Part shown: positions 30,459-39,986 of the stretch, piece by piece | Layout of the letters: each line of letters opens with the position of its first letter | Position numbering within the stretch: position 1 is the stretch's first letter | Assembly: GCF_000015645.1 (NCBI RefSeq) | Contig: NC_008816.1 | Location: 1-64,000 of the forward strand | DNA: 64,000 nucleotides | Source of the DNA: Prochlorococcus marinus str. AS9601 | GTDB lineage: Bacteria; Cyanobacteriota; Cyanobacteriia; PCC-6307; Cyanobiaceae | Reading direction: 5' to 3' | Notes under the pieces: generated by a model | Told to the model about the DNA's origin: nothing | Seen by the model: only the letters and a program-made list of their open reading frames with translations | The model's database searches: none | Translations under genes and position numbers: made by a program

Positions 30459-30860
30459 TCAAGCTGCTTTATATTCTGATTTATTTTTTTCGTAATTTTT
30501 ATTTTTTACTTTAAAATTAGGATTAGCCCATTGCAGTAATCTAATAGCTAATCTTAAATCTCCCTCTAACCAAGCTCTTATAGCCATTGCTCTTCGAGGA
30601 TCATAAAATTTTTGTCTTCTATACCAATACAAAGCATTTTCATCTGATTTATCCCCATTACAGGAAAGACATGCAGGGACACAGTTTTCAGTTGTACTTA
30701 AGCCTCCTTGGCATCGCGGTATTACATGGTCAATAGATTCAGATGGTTTTCCGCAATATATACAACTTTTTCCTGTAAACCTATGGATAGATTTTCGCCA
30801 TTGTCTAAATCTGAACTTAGGACATAAATCCTCTAAAAACACCGCATCGTTGATATGCAT
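30459..30860 (-). CDS. HNH endonuclease
   Basis: A 133-residue protein with a compact HNH domain: CIYCGKPSESIDHVIPRCQGG supplies the first zinc-binding CxxC and the catalytic DH. NCVPACLSCNGDKSD supplies the Asn and second CxxC. The C-terminus is basic (NKNYEKNKSEYKAA). Such free-standing HNH proteins are conserved in cyanobacteria and their cellular DNA target is unknown. No intron, intein or phage context is seen, so a homing role is unlikely. Confidence 0.88.
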   Translation of the reverse strand: MHINDAVFLEDLCPKFRFRQWRKSIHRFTGKSCIYCGKPSESIDHVIPRCQGGLSTTENCVPACLSCNGDKSDENALYWYRRQKFYDPRRAMAIRAWLEGDLRLAIRLLQWANPNFKVKNKNYEKNKSEYKAA

Positions 30861-31021
30861 TCAGAATATTTAGTTAAGTAAATAATGGCTTGAATATATT
30901 AAAAGTCAATAATTACTCACCTTTTTTAGTCTAAATTTGCAAGTAAAAATATGTTTTAGTGTGTTTAGATACAAAATAGTATTTATTAAATAAAAAAATT
31001 ATTATTTTTCTAAAAACTTGA

Positions 31022-31486
31022 TTAATAACTATATCTATCAAGTGTTTCATCAGTAAATTCATCAGAAATTGCTTTATTAGTTTCTTCTAATTCTTTTTCT
31101 AATTTTATTCTTTTGTTTTCTATATCTCGTGCTTCTTTTTCTTTTCTTTTTTCTTCTTTTTCTAAATCTCGTATTAGTTTTCTATTTGGATGAAGATTAT
31201 CTAAATATTCAACACAATAACTAAATTTTTCTCTTTCTCTTATAACTGTTTCAGTAATTTGTGCTGCTGCATTTTTAGGTGAAACTTTGAATAATCCTCC
31301 CTTTTGTTTTTTTATATATGTATAAGCTGCGTCCCAACTACTTTCATGGTCATTTCCGCCATCTCGCATAGTACAAAAAATTTCTGCCCCAAATGAACTT
31401 GCATTTACTTTTGCATTAATAATGATTAGAGGAGTGAAAACTCCGAACGATATTAATATTAATTTTTTATTCTTTAAGCTTTGCAT
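31022..31486 (-). CDS. exported coiled-coil protein, unknown
   Basis: A 154-residue protein with a signal peptide (residues 1-29, KLILISFGVFTPLII, cleavage near NAKVNASS). A central region has two Cys (FCTMRDGG and SYCVEYL). The C-terminal part is highly charged Lys/Glu/Arg-rich helix (about 105-145), likely a coiled coil. The globular part with W-x-x-AYTYIK may be a domain shared with other picocyanobacterial secreted proteins. Function is unknown. It is flanked by non-coding gaps of 161 and 56 bases. Confidence 0.72.
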   Translation of the reverse strand: MQSLKNKKLILISFGVFTPLIIINAKVNASSFGAEIFCTMRDGGNDHESSWDAAYTYIKKQKGGLFKVSPKNAAAQITETVIREREKFSYCVEYLDNLHPNRKLIRDLEKEEKRKEKEARDIENKRIKLEKELEETNKAISDEFTDETLDRYSY

Positions 31487-31542
31487 TAGCCATTTATCTT
31501 CTATTTAAAAATATCTTTTATTATGAATATGTCTATAGAAAT

Positions 31543-32055
31543 TTAAGATTTAATTACTCCAAATATATTCAAGCATTTCACAACTAAAGGAAGAATTAGA
31601 AGCACAGTAATTAATCTAACTGCATGTAGTGTAGCTACTGCAGCTCCTACCCCATACTCTGACCCTACAAGGCTCATACCGCTAATACCCCCTGGCGCCG
31701 CACCAAGAATTGTTGTTATCACATCGATATTAAGTAATCTGCTTGTCCATAATCCAATTGCTAATCCTGTAATAACTAAAGTAAAAGTTATTAATATAGC
31801 AGGCCTCCATAAGGTTTGAAGATCCATTAATGAGTCTTTGGTTAATGATGTACCAATAACTGTTCCAATGCCGATTTCTAAAATTGTTCTTGTGCCTATT
31901 GGCCACTCTGCAATATCGACTTTGCCACTAATGCTAAGTATGCTTGCGCCTATTAAGGCACCTGCAAGAGGAGCTGCAGGGATGCCTGTTTTTAGAGCTA
32001 AAGCCCCAAAAATTCCGCCAGCAAGAAGGTAATATATGAGATTTACGTTTGACAT
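31543..32055 (-). CDS. AbrB-type membrane protein (single domain)
   Basis: A strongly hydrophobic 170-residue protein with about five membrane segments. TTILGAAPGGISGMSLVGSE and the preceding helices match the duplicated membrane domain of the AbrB/'ammonia monooxygenase-like' family. Family members elsewhere often carry two such units in about 350 residues, so this is one half. Two halves might dimerise or a partner may lie elsewhere. The substrate is unknown. The name should not be confused with AbrB transcription factors. Confidence 0.8.
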   Translation of the reverse strand: MSNVNLIYYLLAGGIFGALALKTGIPAAPLAGALIGASILSISGKVDIAEWPIGTRTILEIGIGTVIGTSLTKDSLMDLQTLWRPAILITFTLVITGLAIGLWTSRLLNIDVITTILGAAPGGISGMSLVGSEYGVGAAVATLHAVRLITVLLILPLVVKCLNIFGVIKS

Positions 32056-32188
32056 AAGTTTTAGTGATGTTTGGACATAATATTAGAAAAAAATTTATTT
32101 GCTTAAGTTTATAGTCAAATAATATTTTTGATTTCCTCTCGTAATGTCCCCTTTTGTTGTCATAATGATATTTAAAGCATGAATTTTT

Positions 32189-32386
32189 ATGTCTTCACAA
32201 ATTTCATATAAAGATAATAAAAACCGCATAAAGAAAAAATTATCTTTTATTGAGGGTGGCCACCAACTCGAAAAATTAGAGTTTGCTCTTGCAATCGCAC
32301 AAACCAACGGTGATGAAAAAAAATCAATTGTTCTTAGAAAAAAGATTGTTGAATTAGGCGGAAATATTGAAGAGCCAGGAACTTAA
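32189..32386 (+). CDS. small conserved hypothetical protein
   Basis: A 65-residue charged protein, probably two helices: LEKLEFALAIAQTNGDEKK and SIVLRKKIVELGGN, ending EEPGT. The composition and the good amphipathic pattern support real coding. The antisense frame across 32095-32307 does not look like protein. It is convergent with the aminotransferase gene, one base apart. I do not recognise a function. Confidence 0.7.
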   Translation: MSSQISYKDNKNRIKKKLSFIEGGHQLEKLEFALAIAQTNGDEKKSIVLRKKIVELGGNIEEPGT

Positions 32387-32387
32387 C

Positions 32388-33551
32388 TTAATTCTCTGCT
32401 AGATATCTTGAAGCAACTTTTAATGCTTCACCAGCTTGTTTGGCTGTAATTTTACCGAGGTTGAGAAGTGTATTACTTATAGCAGAAACCACCGTAATAA
32501 TATCTCTATCATTAACATAACCTAAGTGCCCGACTCTAAATATTTTTCCTTTCATATGATCTTGACCACCAGCAAGTAAAATATCAAAATTATTTTTTAT
32601 AGTTTTCCTAAATTCTTCAGCATCTATTCCTTCAGTTTTTACCGCAGTAATTGATGGGCTCAAGTATTTTTCATCAGCAAATAATTTAAGATCTAAAGCC
32701 TTTACAGCATTGCTCATTGCTAATTTATGTTTATTGTGTCTGAAGAAAATGTTATCTAAGCCTTCTTCTTTCATCATTTTTAAAGATTCATCTAAAGCAA
32801 AAACCAAATTAACTGCTGGAGTATATGGGTTACTGTTACTTAAAAGACTTTTTTTGTATGATTTTAAATTTAAATAAAATTTTGGTAGATTAGATTTTTC
32901 TGCAGCTTCCCATGCTTTTTGGCTCATTGCTATAAAACTAAGCCCTGGAGGTATCATATAACCTTTTTGTGATCCTGAAGCAACGATATCTAATTCCCAT
33001 TCATCTACTGGAACATTGCAAGCTCCAAGACTTGTAACGCAATCAACAATTGATAAAGCTGTATTGTGTTTGCGAATATATGAACTTATGGTTTTTAAGT
33101 CATTAATTACACCTGTTGAGGTTTCAGAATGAGTCAAAATAACAGCTTTAATTTCTTTTTGTGTATCTTCTTCTAATACCTTTTTGAATTTTTCTGGATC
33201 AAGTGGAGTACCCCATTCTGAATCAATTTTTATTACTTCTAGACCAAATTCTTTAGCAACTTTTACCCATCTTTCTCCAAATTTTCCATTGTCTCCACAA
33301 ATTACTTTATCTCCTCTACTTAAGGTATTTATTATTCCGGCCTCCATTGCGGCAGTCCCACTTCCAGTAATTGTTAGAACATCATTTTGAGTTTGATGAA
33401 GCCATTGTAAATTTTTAGTAGTACTCTCTACGAGATCTTGGAATTCTTTGCTGCGATGGCCTATTGGATGTTTACTTAATGCTTGTAATACTTTTTCTGG
33501 AACTGGTGTGGGTCCAGGAATCATCAATGATAATTTTTGTTGTATGGCCAC
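32388..33551 (-). CDS. serine/alanine--glyoxylate aminotransferase family protein
   Basis: A PLP-dependent class V aminotransferase of 387 residues. MIPGPTPVPEKVLQAL, the GSGTAAMEAGI phosphate-binding segment, VDCVTSLGA, and the PLP lysine in VASGSQKGYM are typical. In a phototroph its likely job is to transaminate glyoxylate from photorespiration to glycine, using serine or alanine. Which donor is used cannot be told from sequence. It has its own promoter region towards cbiD (60-base divergent gap). Confidence 0.92.
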   Translation of the reverse strand: MAIQQKLSLMIPGPTPVPEKVLQALSKHPIGHRSKEFQDLVESTTKNLQWLHQTQNDVLTITGSGTAAMEAGIINTLSRGDKVICGDNGKFGERWVKVAKEFGLEVIKIDSEWGTPLDPEKFKKVLEEDTQKEIKAVILTHSETSTGVINDLKTISSYIRKHNTALSIVDCVTSLGACNVPVDEWELDIVASGSQKGYMIPPGLSFIAMSQKAWEAAEKSNLPKFYLNLKSYKKSLLSNSNPYTPAVNLVFALDESLKMMKEEGLDNIFFRHNKHKLAMSNAVKALDLKLFADEKYLSPSITAVKTEGIDAEEFRKTIKNNFDILLAGGQDHMKGKIFRVGHLGYVNDRDIITVVSAISNTLLNLGKITAKQAGEALKVASRYLAEN

Positions 33552-33611
33552 TTTTTGATAAATAGGTCATTCTTAGATTAGTTCTCATTATATATTTTTC
33601 AATTACTTGAT

Positions 33612-34724
33612 TTGAAAAAAGGATTTTCTTTACCTTTGTGGGTTGCTGGAGCTGCTAGGTCAGCATTAAAAAAACTAGTAGGGTTACCATTTGAGAATTA
33701 TGAACTAATAAAAATTCCAAATGAAAATAAAGAAATAAAAATCGAAATTCATTCTGTTGGTTTACTTAAAGATGATTCACAAGTATTAGGAATTACCTTT
33801 GCAAAGTCAGGCTTAGATCTTGACATTACGCAAAACTTAGAAATATGGACAATAGTCTCTTTAGAAAAAATTTCTTTCGATAATCCTGTTCAAACAATTC
33901 CAATAAATATTATTGCAGGATCTGGTGTAGGTATAAAAGAAGATACATCAGAGATATGTATTTCTAATTTTGCCAAAGAAGTTTTATATGTAAATTTATT
34001 AGATATCCTTCCTGAAGGCTTTAATTTGAAATTAGAAATTATTTTCCCAAAGGGTGCATTTTTAGCTGAAAGAACGAGTAATAAGTCATTTGGTATTGTT
34101 GATGGATTATCTATTATTGGTACTTCTGCTGAGACTTATTCGAGTGCTTCACCTGATCAATTAGAAGAGGCTAAAACTAATCTAGTAAAGTTAATACAAA
34201 ATGATTTTAGAGGAGAAGTTGTTTTTGTTATTGGTGAAAATGGGTTAAATTTAGCTAAAACTTATAATATTAATTTGCCAATTATCAAAATTGGAAATTG
34301 GATAGGACCATTATTAGTTTATGCTGCAATAAAAAAAGTTAAAACTGTAATTCTTTTTGGTTATCACGGAAAATTAATTAAGTTAGCAGGTGGTATTTTT
34401 CATACACATAATCATTTAGCTGATGCAAGAATTGAGATTCTTGTTTATTTAGCTGTTCAAGAGAAAGTACCACCTGGAATAATAGTTGAATTATCTCAAT
34501 TAAATAATCTTGAGGATGCATTACTACTTCTTGAGAGATTTAATCAATCTTTAACTGATAAATTATTCAAGAGTTTATCAAATACTATTGAAAAGCGTTC
34601 TTTTACTTATGTAAATAGGTATGTAAAAACTGAAATGGAAATTGCCTCAATCATTTTTGATAGAAAAAGGAAAATAAGGTGGGCTGGAATTAACGGTAAT
34701 AAGTATATTTCTTATTTTCAATGA
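33612..34724 (+). CDS. cbiD: cobalt-precorrin-5B (C1)-methyltransferase
   Basis: CbiD methylates C-1 in the anaerobic branch of corrin-ring synthesis. LPLWVAGAARSALKKLV at the N-terminus, VIGENGLNLAK and IGNWIGPLLVYA are family segments. The 370 residues are normal. It starts with TTG. Its presence shows a de novo cobamide pathway, consistent with the B12-dependent QueG encoded at 9260-10216. guaA follows after 53 bases on the same strand. Confidence 0.93.
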   Translation: MKKGFSLPLWVAGAARSALKKLVGLPFENYELIKIPNENKEIKIEIHSVGLLKDDSQVLGITFAKSGLDLDITQNLEIWTIVSLEKISFDNPVQTIPINIIAGSGVGIKEDTSEICISNFAKEVLYVNLLDILPEGFNLKLEIIFPKGAFLAERTSNKSFGIVDGLSIIGTSAETYSSASPDQLEEAKTNLVKLIQNDFRGEVVFVIGENGLNLAKTYNINLPIIKIGNWIGPLLVYAAIKKVKTVILFGYHGKLIKLAGGIFHTHNHLADARIEILVYLAVQEKVPPGIIVELSQLNNLEDALLLLERFNQSLTDKLFKSLSNTIEKRSFTYVNRYVKTEMEIASIIFDRKRKIRWAGINGNKYISYFQ

Positions 34725-34777
34725 GATTAACTTTGATTCATTATGCTTTTGTAAATAAATTGAGCTAACTTTTATAC

Positions 34778-36364
34778 ATGAGTCAAACATCTTTAAAAAA
34801 AGAACGAGATCCTTCAATATTAATTTTAGATTTTGGATCTCAATATTCTGAATTGATTGCAAGAAGAATTAGAGAAACTAATGTTTTCTCTCTTGTAGTG
34901 AGTAATTTTATTTCAATTGAGGATATTAATAGAATTAATCCTAAAGGGATCATATTGAGTGGAGGCCCAAATTCTGTATATGAACAAAATGCTCCCAGAT
35001 GTGATGAAAAAATTTTTAATTTAGGAATTCCTATTCTTGGCATATGCTATGGAATGCAATTAATGGTCAAGGAACTTGGAGGAACTGTTATTTCAGCAAC
35101 CAAAAAAGCTGAATATGGTAGAGCACCACTAAATATAGATCAAGAATCTGACCTTCTTTTTGATGTAGAAGATAAATCTATAATGTGGATGAGTCATGGC
35201 GATTCAATTAATTGTTTGCCTGATGGATTTAATAAGATTGCTCATACCGAGAACACACTCCATGCAGCAATTTCAAATGATGTAAAGAAATTATTTGGCG
35301 TACAATTTCATCCTGAAGTTGTTCATTCAGAATTTGGAATGAGGGTAATTAAAAATTTTGTTTATAAAATTTCTTGTTGTACGGCTGATTGGACAACCGA
35401 AACATATATAGAAGAAACTATTCCAAGAATAAGAGAGCAAGTTGGCAACAAAAAAGTATTGCTTGCTTTATCAGGGGGAGTTGATTCCTCAACTCTTGCC
35501 TTTCTTCTTAATAAAGCAATTGGAAATCAGCTTACTTGCATGTTTATAGATCAAGGTTTCATGAGAAAAGGTGAACCAGAATTTTTAATGAATTTTTTTG
35601 ATAAGAAATTTCACATTAAAGTTGAATACATTAATGCAAGAGAAAGGTTTATTGCCAAATTAAAAGGAATTACTGATCCAGAACAAAAAAGAAAAATTAT
35701 TGGTGAAGAATTTATTAGAGTATTTGAAGAGGAAAGTAATAGATTGGGACCTTTTCAGTATTTAGCTCAAGGTACTCTATATCCTGATGTTATTGAAAGT
35801 GCTGGTACTAATATTGATCCTAAGACAGGTGAGAGGATAGCTGTAAAAATAAAGAGTCATCATAATGTAGGTGGATTGCCAAAAGATTTACAATTTAAAT
35901 TAGTTGAGCCATTAAGAAAACTTTTTAAGGATGAAGTTCGAAAAGTCGGCGCTGCTTTAGGTTTGCCAGATGAAATTATAAAAAGGCATCCATTCCCAGG
36001 ACCTGGATTAGCTATAAGAATTTTGGGAGAGGTGAATAATGAAAAACTTGATTGTTTAAGAGATGCAGACTGGATAGTAAGAGACGAAATTAAAAAAGCA
36101 GGTCTTTACAACGATATTTGGCAAGCTTTTGCAGTATTGTTACCTGTAAAAACTGTAGGAGTTATGGGTGATAAAAGGACTTATTCATGGCCAATAGTTT
36201 TACGTTGTGTATCAAGTGAAGATGGCATGACAGCTGATTGGTCAAAAATTCCTTTTCAGATTTTGGAGAGGATTGCTAATAGAATAGTAAATGAAGTAAT
36301 TTCAGTTAATAGAGTTGTTTATGATATTACAAGCAAACCTCCTGGAACTATTGAGTGGGAATAA
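34778..36364 (+). CDS. guaA: GMP synthase (glutamine-hydrolysing)
   Basis: GuaA converts XMP to GMP. The class I amidotransferase domain (1-205) has the nucleophile in GICYGMQLM and the His/Glu pair in [10 protein letters not shown]. The ATP pyrophosphatase domain has the P-loop [11 protein letters not shown] at about residue 230. The C-terminal dimerisation domain ends in [10 protein letters not shown]. The 528 residues are normal. Confidence 0.97.
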   Translation: MSQTSLKKERDPSILILDFGSQYSELIARRIRETNVFSLVVSNFISIEDINRINPKGIILSGGPNSVYEQNAPRCDEKIFNLGIPILGICYGMQLMVKELGGTVISATKKAEYGRAPLNIDQESDLLFDVEDKSIMWMSHGDSINCLPDGFNKIAHTENTLHAAISNDVKKLFGVQFHPEVVHSEFGMRVIKNFVYKISCCTADWTTETYIEETIPRIREQVGNKKVLLALSGGVDSSTLAFLLNKAIGNQLTCMFIDQGFMRKGEPEFLMNFFDKKFHIKVEYINARERFIAKLKGITDPEQKRKIIGEEFIRVFEEESNRLGPFQYLAQGTLYPDVIESAGTNIDPKTGERIAVKIKSHHNVGGLPKDLQFKLVEPLRKLFKDEVRKVGAALGLPDEIIKRHPFPGPGLAIRILGEVNNEKLDCLRDADWIVRDEIKKAGLYNDIWQAFAVLLPVKTVGVMGDKRTYSWPIVLRCVSSEDGMTADWSKIPFQILERIANRIVNEVISVNRVVYDITSKPPGTIEWE

Positions 36365-36370
36365 GTTATA

Positions 36371-36490
36371 GGGTCAGATTGTAGTGATATCCCTATTTTT
36401 GCGGTTTGTCACGTATGATATGGTAACGGAATTACTGAGATTCCAGCCCTTCGTTGTCGTGGATTTGTCACTAACCTAATTGACCGTCTC
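36371..36490 (+). ncRNA. candidate structured RNA downstream of guaA (6S-like?)
   Basis: The 219-base gap after guaA holds a segment of more balanced composition than its AT-rich surroundings. Its ends pair over a long distance: GGTCAGATT (36372-36380) with AATTGACC (36478-36485), and inside that GTAGTGA (36381-36387) with TCACTAAC (36468-36475). Inside there is a hairpin GGAAT / ATTCC around TACTGAG (36428-36444). A closing stem, a large bubble and an inner hairpin recall 6S RNA, but the span of about 115 nt is shorter than usual. It could be another Yfr-type RNA. No ORF explains it. Confidence 0.5.
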
Positions 36491-36583
36491 TTAAGATAAA
36501 TAGTATAAAGTCTGTTTTCTCTACAGTTGTTATATTAATTAAAAGTTAATTGTGAAAAAAACTAACTTATTTTTGTGGAGGAT

Positions 36584-38173
36584 TTATAAAACCAAATTTC
36601 GATATCTTTCAGTTTGACTAAGTATTTCTATAGATGGTTGCAGCATATCTTTGTAATTCTTCCATCCACCAATTGATTTAACATTAATTGGGGAACGAAC
36701 TTCAACACTACTTGCTGTCAAGACTGAGCGTCTATTTAAATGAGGCGATAGATATGAATCTTCCCATTGCCAATCTAACCATGAGATTAAAGATTTAATT
36801 TCCTTATTAGGATTCGAAACTAATGAATCATAATTTAAGTCATATATTTTTGATCGAAATCTATTCTTATAATTACTCATTATTTGTTCCTGATCTAAAT
36901 AAATTTTTGTGCAATCTCTTAAGGAAGAACAAAATTCATAATGTTTGGTAAAATTTGCCCGATAAATTGAAAGAATATTATCTAATGGATTTCTAAAGCA
37001 GTGAATGATTTTCGCATTCTTTATTTCTCTTGATATGATTCCTGCATATTGATAGTTGTATAACCATTTGTTAGTGGTGATATAAAAATTTTCAGTATAT
37101 TTGCTAATTTTGTCCCAATAAATATCAGTAAGATTAAATTTTTGATCGATGTTTTTTTGTTGAAGGAATGATTCTTCTAGTATATTAATTTCGCCTAAAT
37201 CAAAAACTTCGCTATTCATACTAAGGATTGATTCAACTAATGTAGAACCACTTCTTGGCATTCCTACAATAAAAATACTTTGCGGATATTGTTTGATTTT
37301 TTTCTGATTAATGCTTTTTTTATCTGTTTCAATAAGTAATGATTTAGATTTATTGATTATGTAATCAGAGTGAGACTTTTTTATATCAAGTTTAAATTCA
37401 TTTGCCAATTTAAGGTATCTAGAACTTTCTTGGTATTTTTTTTCATTATGAAGAATATTTGCTCTCGCAAAGTAAATGTTAACTTGATCTTTTTTGCTTT
37501 TGTTATCTAAAAATTTTTCCGAAAAAAGTGTTTCTTGCCATTTTTTATTTTTATTGGAGTATTTAAGAGTTGATATATTAAAATACGCAAACGCTAAATT
37601 AGGATTAAGTTCTATTGCTTTGAGAATCGATAATTCTGCTTCCTTTAATTTTCCTAGATCTCTTAATATGAGACCCAGATTCGCGTAAGCATCTGCTAAT
37701 TTAGGGTCTAGTTCTATTGCTTTACGAGTAAATAATTCTGCTTCCTTTAATTTTCCAGATTCTATTAATATCCCTCCCAGATTCATATTTGCGTTAACGA
37801 TATTAGGATTCAGTTCTAGTGCTTTGCGAGTAGACAATTCTGCTTCCTTTAATTTTCCTAACTCTTTTAATATCCCTCCCAGATTAGAGTGAGCGATAGC
37901 GTAGTTAGGATTAAGTTCTATTGCTTTACGAGTAAATAATTCTGCTTCCTTTAATTTTCCTAGTCCTATTAAAAGCAAACCAAAATTAGAAAATACCCTT
38001 TTGTCTTCGAATCCTTTATTTATAAAAGATTTATAATATTTTGTTGCTTCTGAAATATTTCCTTCCATATGACACTTAAAAGCATTTTGAATTATTTGCT
38101 CTTTAAAGTAATTGTTTTTTAGATTTTTTTTTATTTTCTTTTGAGATTTTTTGTCATCTCCAAAACCTGCCAT
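36584..38173 (-). CDS. TPR-sulfotransferase fusion protein
   Basis: A 529-residue protein with 34-residue TPR units at about 25-225. Four units share the near-identical core LGKLKEAELFTRKAIELNPN. A C-terminal sulfotransferase domain follows. The PAPS 5'-phosphosulfate loop is VGMPRSGSTLVESI near residue 303, and the 3'-phosphate site is CFRNPLDNILSIYRANF near 392. This architecture is like bacterial tyrosylprotein-sulfotransferase-like enzymes. It may sulfate a surface glycan or protein; the acceptor is unknown. It stands alone between two non-coding gaps, suggesting an accessory gene. The DNA of the TPR units is repetitive (102-bp period). Confidence 0.88.
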   Translation of the reverse strand: MAGFGDDKKSQKKIKKNLKNNYFKEQIIQNAFKCHMEGNISEATKYYKSFINKGFEDKRVFSNFGLLLIGLGKLKEAELFTRKAIELNPNYAIAHSNLGGILKELGKLKEAELSTRKALELNPNIVNANMNLGGILIESGKLKEAELFTRKAIELDPKLADAYANLGLILRDLGKLKEAELSILKAIELNPNLAFAYFNISTLKYSNKNKKWQETLFSEKFLDNKSKKDQVNIYFARANILHNEKKYQESSRYLKLANEFKLDIKKSHSDYIINKSKSLLIETDKKSINQKKIKQYPQSIFIVGMPRSGSTLVESILSMNSEVFDLGEINILEESFLQQKNIDQKFNLTDIYWDKISKYTENFYITTNKWLYNYQYAGIISREIKNAKIIHCFRNPLDNILSIYRANFTKHYEFCSSLRDCTKIYLDQEQIMSNYKNRFRSKIYDLNYDSLVSNPNKEIKSLISWLDWQWEDSYLSPHLNRRSVLTASSVEVRSPINVKSIGGWKNYKDMLQPSIEILSQTERYRNLVL

Positions 38174-38482
38174 AAGAGTTTAAAAATTATAAATGTTTTT
38201 GTTAGTTTAAAATATATTCATTAAGTATATTGCTTGTTATTACTTGGTAAGTCTTTACAATTAATTCATATAAATACAACGCAAAGTATAAAGAATGGAA
38301 CTAATTGGTTTATCGCGGGTTTGTTTCGTGAATTTTAATTTAAAAGAAGTCAATGATAACAATGACTTTGAAACATCAAAATTGGGTAGAACCTTTGAGT
38401 AGGAGTAAGTGAATAATTTTTCTAAAAAATTTAAGACCTTTATTTTATTGAAGAGATATTTTCAATTGGGATATTAATCGTA
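38174..38482. other. 309-base region without a convincing gene
   Basis: This AT-rich gap separates the divergent TPR-sulfotransferase and Cas4-like genes, so it must hold both promoters. A 35-codon frame (38295-38402, ATG to TAG) and a shorter ATG frame overlapping it are present but have no coding character I can defend. No clear terminator, repeat or RNA fold was seen. Confidence 0.6.
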
Positions 38483-39196
38483 ATGAGCGAGATGATTAAA
38501 TTAAGTCGATCTACTGTTGAGAAATATCTTAGTTGTCCAAGATGTTGTGTGCTTGACAAAAAATATCAAATAAAGCCACCATCATTACCATTTACTTTAA
38601 ATATAGCTGTTGATAGTTTATGCAAAAATGAATTTGATTACTACAGAAAAATTCAGGAGCCGCATCCTTTATTGATTGAACATGGTATTGATGCTGTTCC
38701 TTTTAATCACAAAGACTTAGAACGTTGGAGAAGTAATTTTAAAGGGATAAGATATAAGTCAATTGAACATAATTATGATTTTGGTGGAGCTGTGGATGAT
38801 ATTTGGCAGAAAAAAAATGGTGATCTTATTATCGTTGATGTAAAAGCAACATCTAGAAATAATTTTGATTGGACTGAGACTTTTCATAAATACGAATATG
38901 CAAAAGCTTATAAGAGACAATTAGAGATGTATCAGTGGTTATTTAAAAAAAATGGTTTTCAAGTGGCTAAAGAAGCCTATCTTTTATATTTCAATGGAAA
39001 GAAAAATGAAAATTTATTTAATAACCAATTAAATTTTGAAGTACATCTAATTAAATTAGATTGTTCTACTTCATGGGTAGAAAATAAAATAATTGATACG
39101 GTCAATTTATTACGTTCGGATAATTTCCCGAAACCTTCTTTAACTTGCGAATACTGTAATTATTTAAAGAAGCGTTGGCAGTTATCCGTAACTTAA
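38483..39196 (+). CDS. RecB/Cas4-like PD-(D/E)XK nuclease family protein
   Basis: A 237-residue protein with a PD-(D/E)XK core: Asp105 in GGAVDDIW, then IVDVKATS with Asp119 and Lys121, and the RecB-type QLEMYQW (Q146...Y150). Cysteines at 18, 21 and 22 (SCPRCC) and at 222 and 225 (TCEYCNY) sit at the two ends, as in Cas4/AddB-type iron-sulfur nucleases. An Fe-S cluster is therefore plausible. No cas genes or CRISPR repeats are nearby, so a repair or end-processing role is more likely than adaptation. An alternative start is Met4. Confidence 0.8.
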   Translation: MSEMIKLSRSTVEKYLSCPRCCVLDKKYQIKPPSLPFTLNIAVDSLCKNEFDYYRKIQEPHPLLIEHGIDAVPFNHKDLERWRSNFKGIRYKSIEHNYDFGGAVDDIWQKKNGDLIIVDVKATSRNNFDWTETFHKYEYAKAYKRQLEMYQWLFKKNGFQVAKEAYLLYFNGKKNENLFNNQLNFEVHLIKLDCSTSWVENKIIDTVNLLRSDNFPKPSLTCEYCNYLKKRWQLSVT

Positions 39197-39276
39197 TATT
39201 CATAGGATAATTTTTCATATTTCTGGAAAAATAGCGAATAAAAGATAATCTTTAATTAGATTATTAATTTATACTT

Positions 39277-39876
39277 TTGAAAAATTCTGAAAGAAAAATA
39301 ACTAATCATCTTCAACAAGATATAGTCAAAGTATCTGGTAAAACAATTTTTATTAATCCTTTTTTATATTGGCGCAGATTTGACGAAAACACTAATAGAT
39401 GGCTAAGAGAACCTGGTCAAATGTCAGAGGATCAAATTTCACCAAATAGAAACCGTTTTTATCCAGAAATAGAGTGGGCTGATTTAAGTCATGAGCAAAA
39501 GCTAATAAAAGATGCAACTGTTGAGATGTTTTTAAAAACTCTTGAATTGATAAGTACATTTCATCCTTATCTTAGTTCTGGACAATTATTAGAAGTGGAA
39601 AGAAAAATGGCGATTATAAAAAAGATTCCTTTCGAAAAGTGGGTAACAAAATCTTTCGCCAAAAAAGCGAGATTGTTAGAAAAAGAAAAAAGACAATTTA
39701 AAAGAGAGAGATTTTTTAGTAGCTGGAGGGAATGGTTTAGTCTTGACAATACTCAACAAGCGATTTTTCCGTTAATCGTCACGATATTTATTTCTTCATT
39801 TATTGGATGGTCTTTAGGGATATCAAAAAGTAGTTGTAATCCTTATTTTGAACAAAATATAGATCAATTAAATTAA
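39277..39876 (+). CDS. conserved hypothetical protein with C-terminal membrane segment
   Basis: A 199-residue protein that I do not recognise beyond being picocyanobacterial in style. The N-terminal half is soluble (FINPFLYWRRFDENTNRWLRE). A basic helix lies at about 125-155 (KKARLLEKEKRQFKRER). One hydrophobic helix at about 172-190 (IFPLIVTIFISSFIGWSLGI) would anchor it to a membrane. It starts with TTG, 80 bases after the nuclease gene. Confidence 0.75.
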   Translation: MKNSERKITNHLQQDIVKVSGKTIFINPFLYWRRFDENTNRWLREPGQMSEDQISPNRNRFYPEIEWADLSHEQKLIKDATVEMFLKTLELISTFHPYLSSGQLLEVERKMAIIKKIPFEKWVTKSFAKKARLLEKEKRQFKRERFFSSWREWFSLDNTQQAIFPLIVTIFISSFIGWSLGISKSSCNPYFEQNIDQLN

Positions 39877-39986
39877 TTTGTTTTCGATATTTTTTTAGTT
39901 TCTAAGTTAATAATATTTTGAAAAAATAAATTTCTTATTTAAAATTATATTAACTTACATAACTGTTTAAAAAAAATATAAGTTTT

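Noticed and set aside
30459-30860. HNH protein as a homing endonuclease or phage gene.
   Set aside because: It sits in compact core DNA with no intron, intein or phage neighbours, and the length and basic tail match free-standing cyanobacterial HNH proteins.
32095-32307. Minus-strand 70-codon frame opposite the small 65-residue gene.
   Set aside because: The plus-strand frame has a better amphipathic pattern and a natural end next to the convergent gene.
38295-38402. A 35-codon ATG frame and an overlapping 16-codon frame between the sulfotransferase and Cas4-like genes.
   Set aside because: No ribosome-binding site, no coding bias and two competing frames; chance ORFs in a promoter gap.
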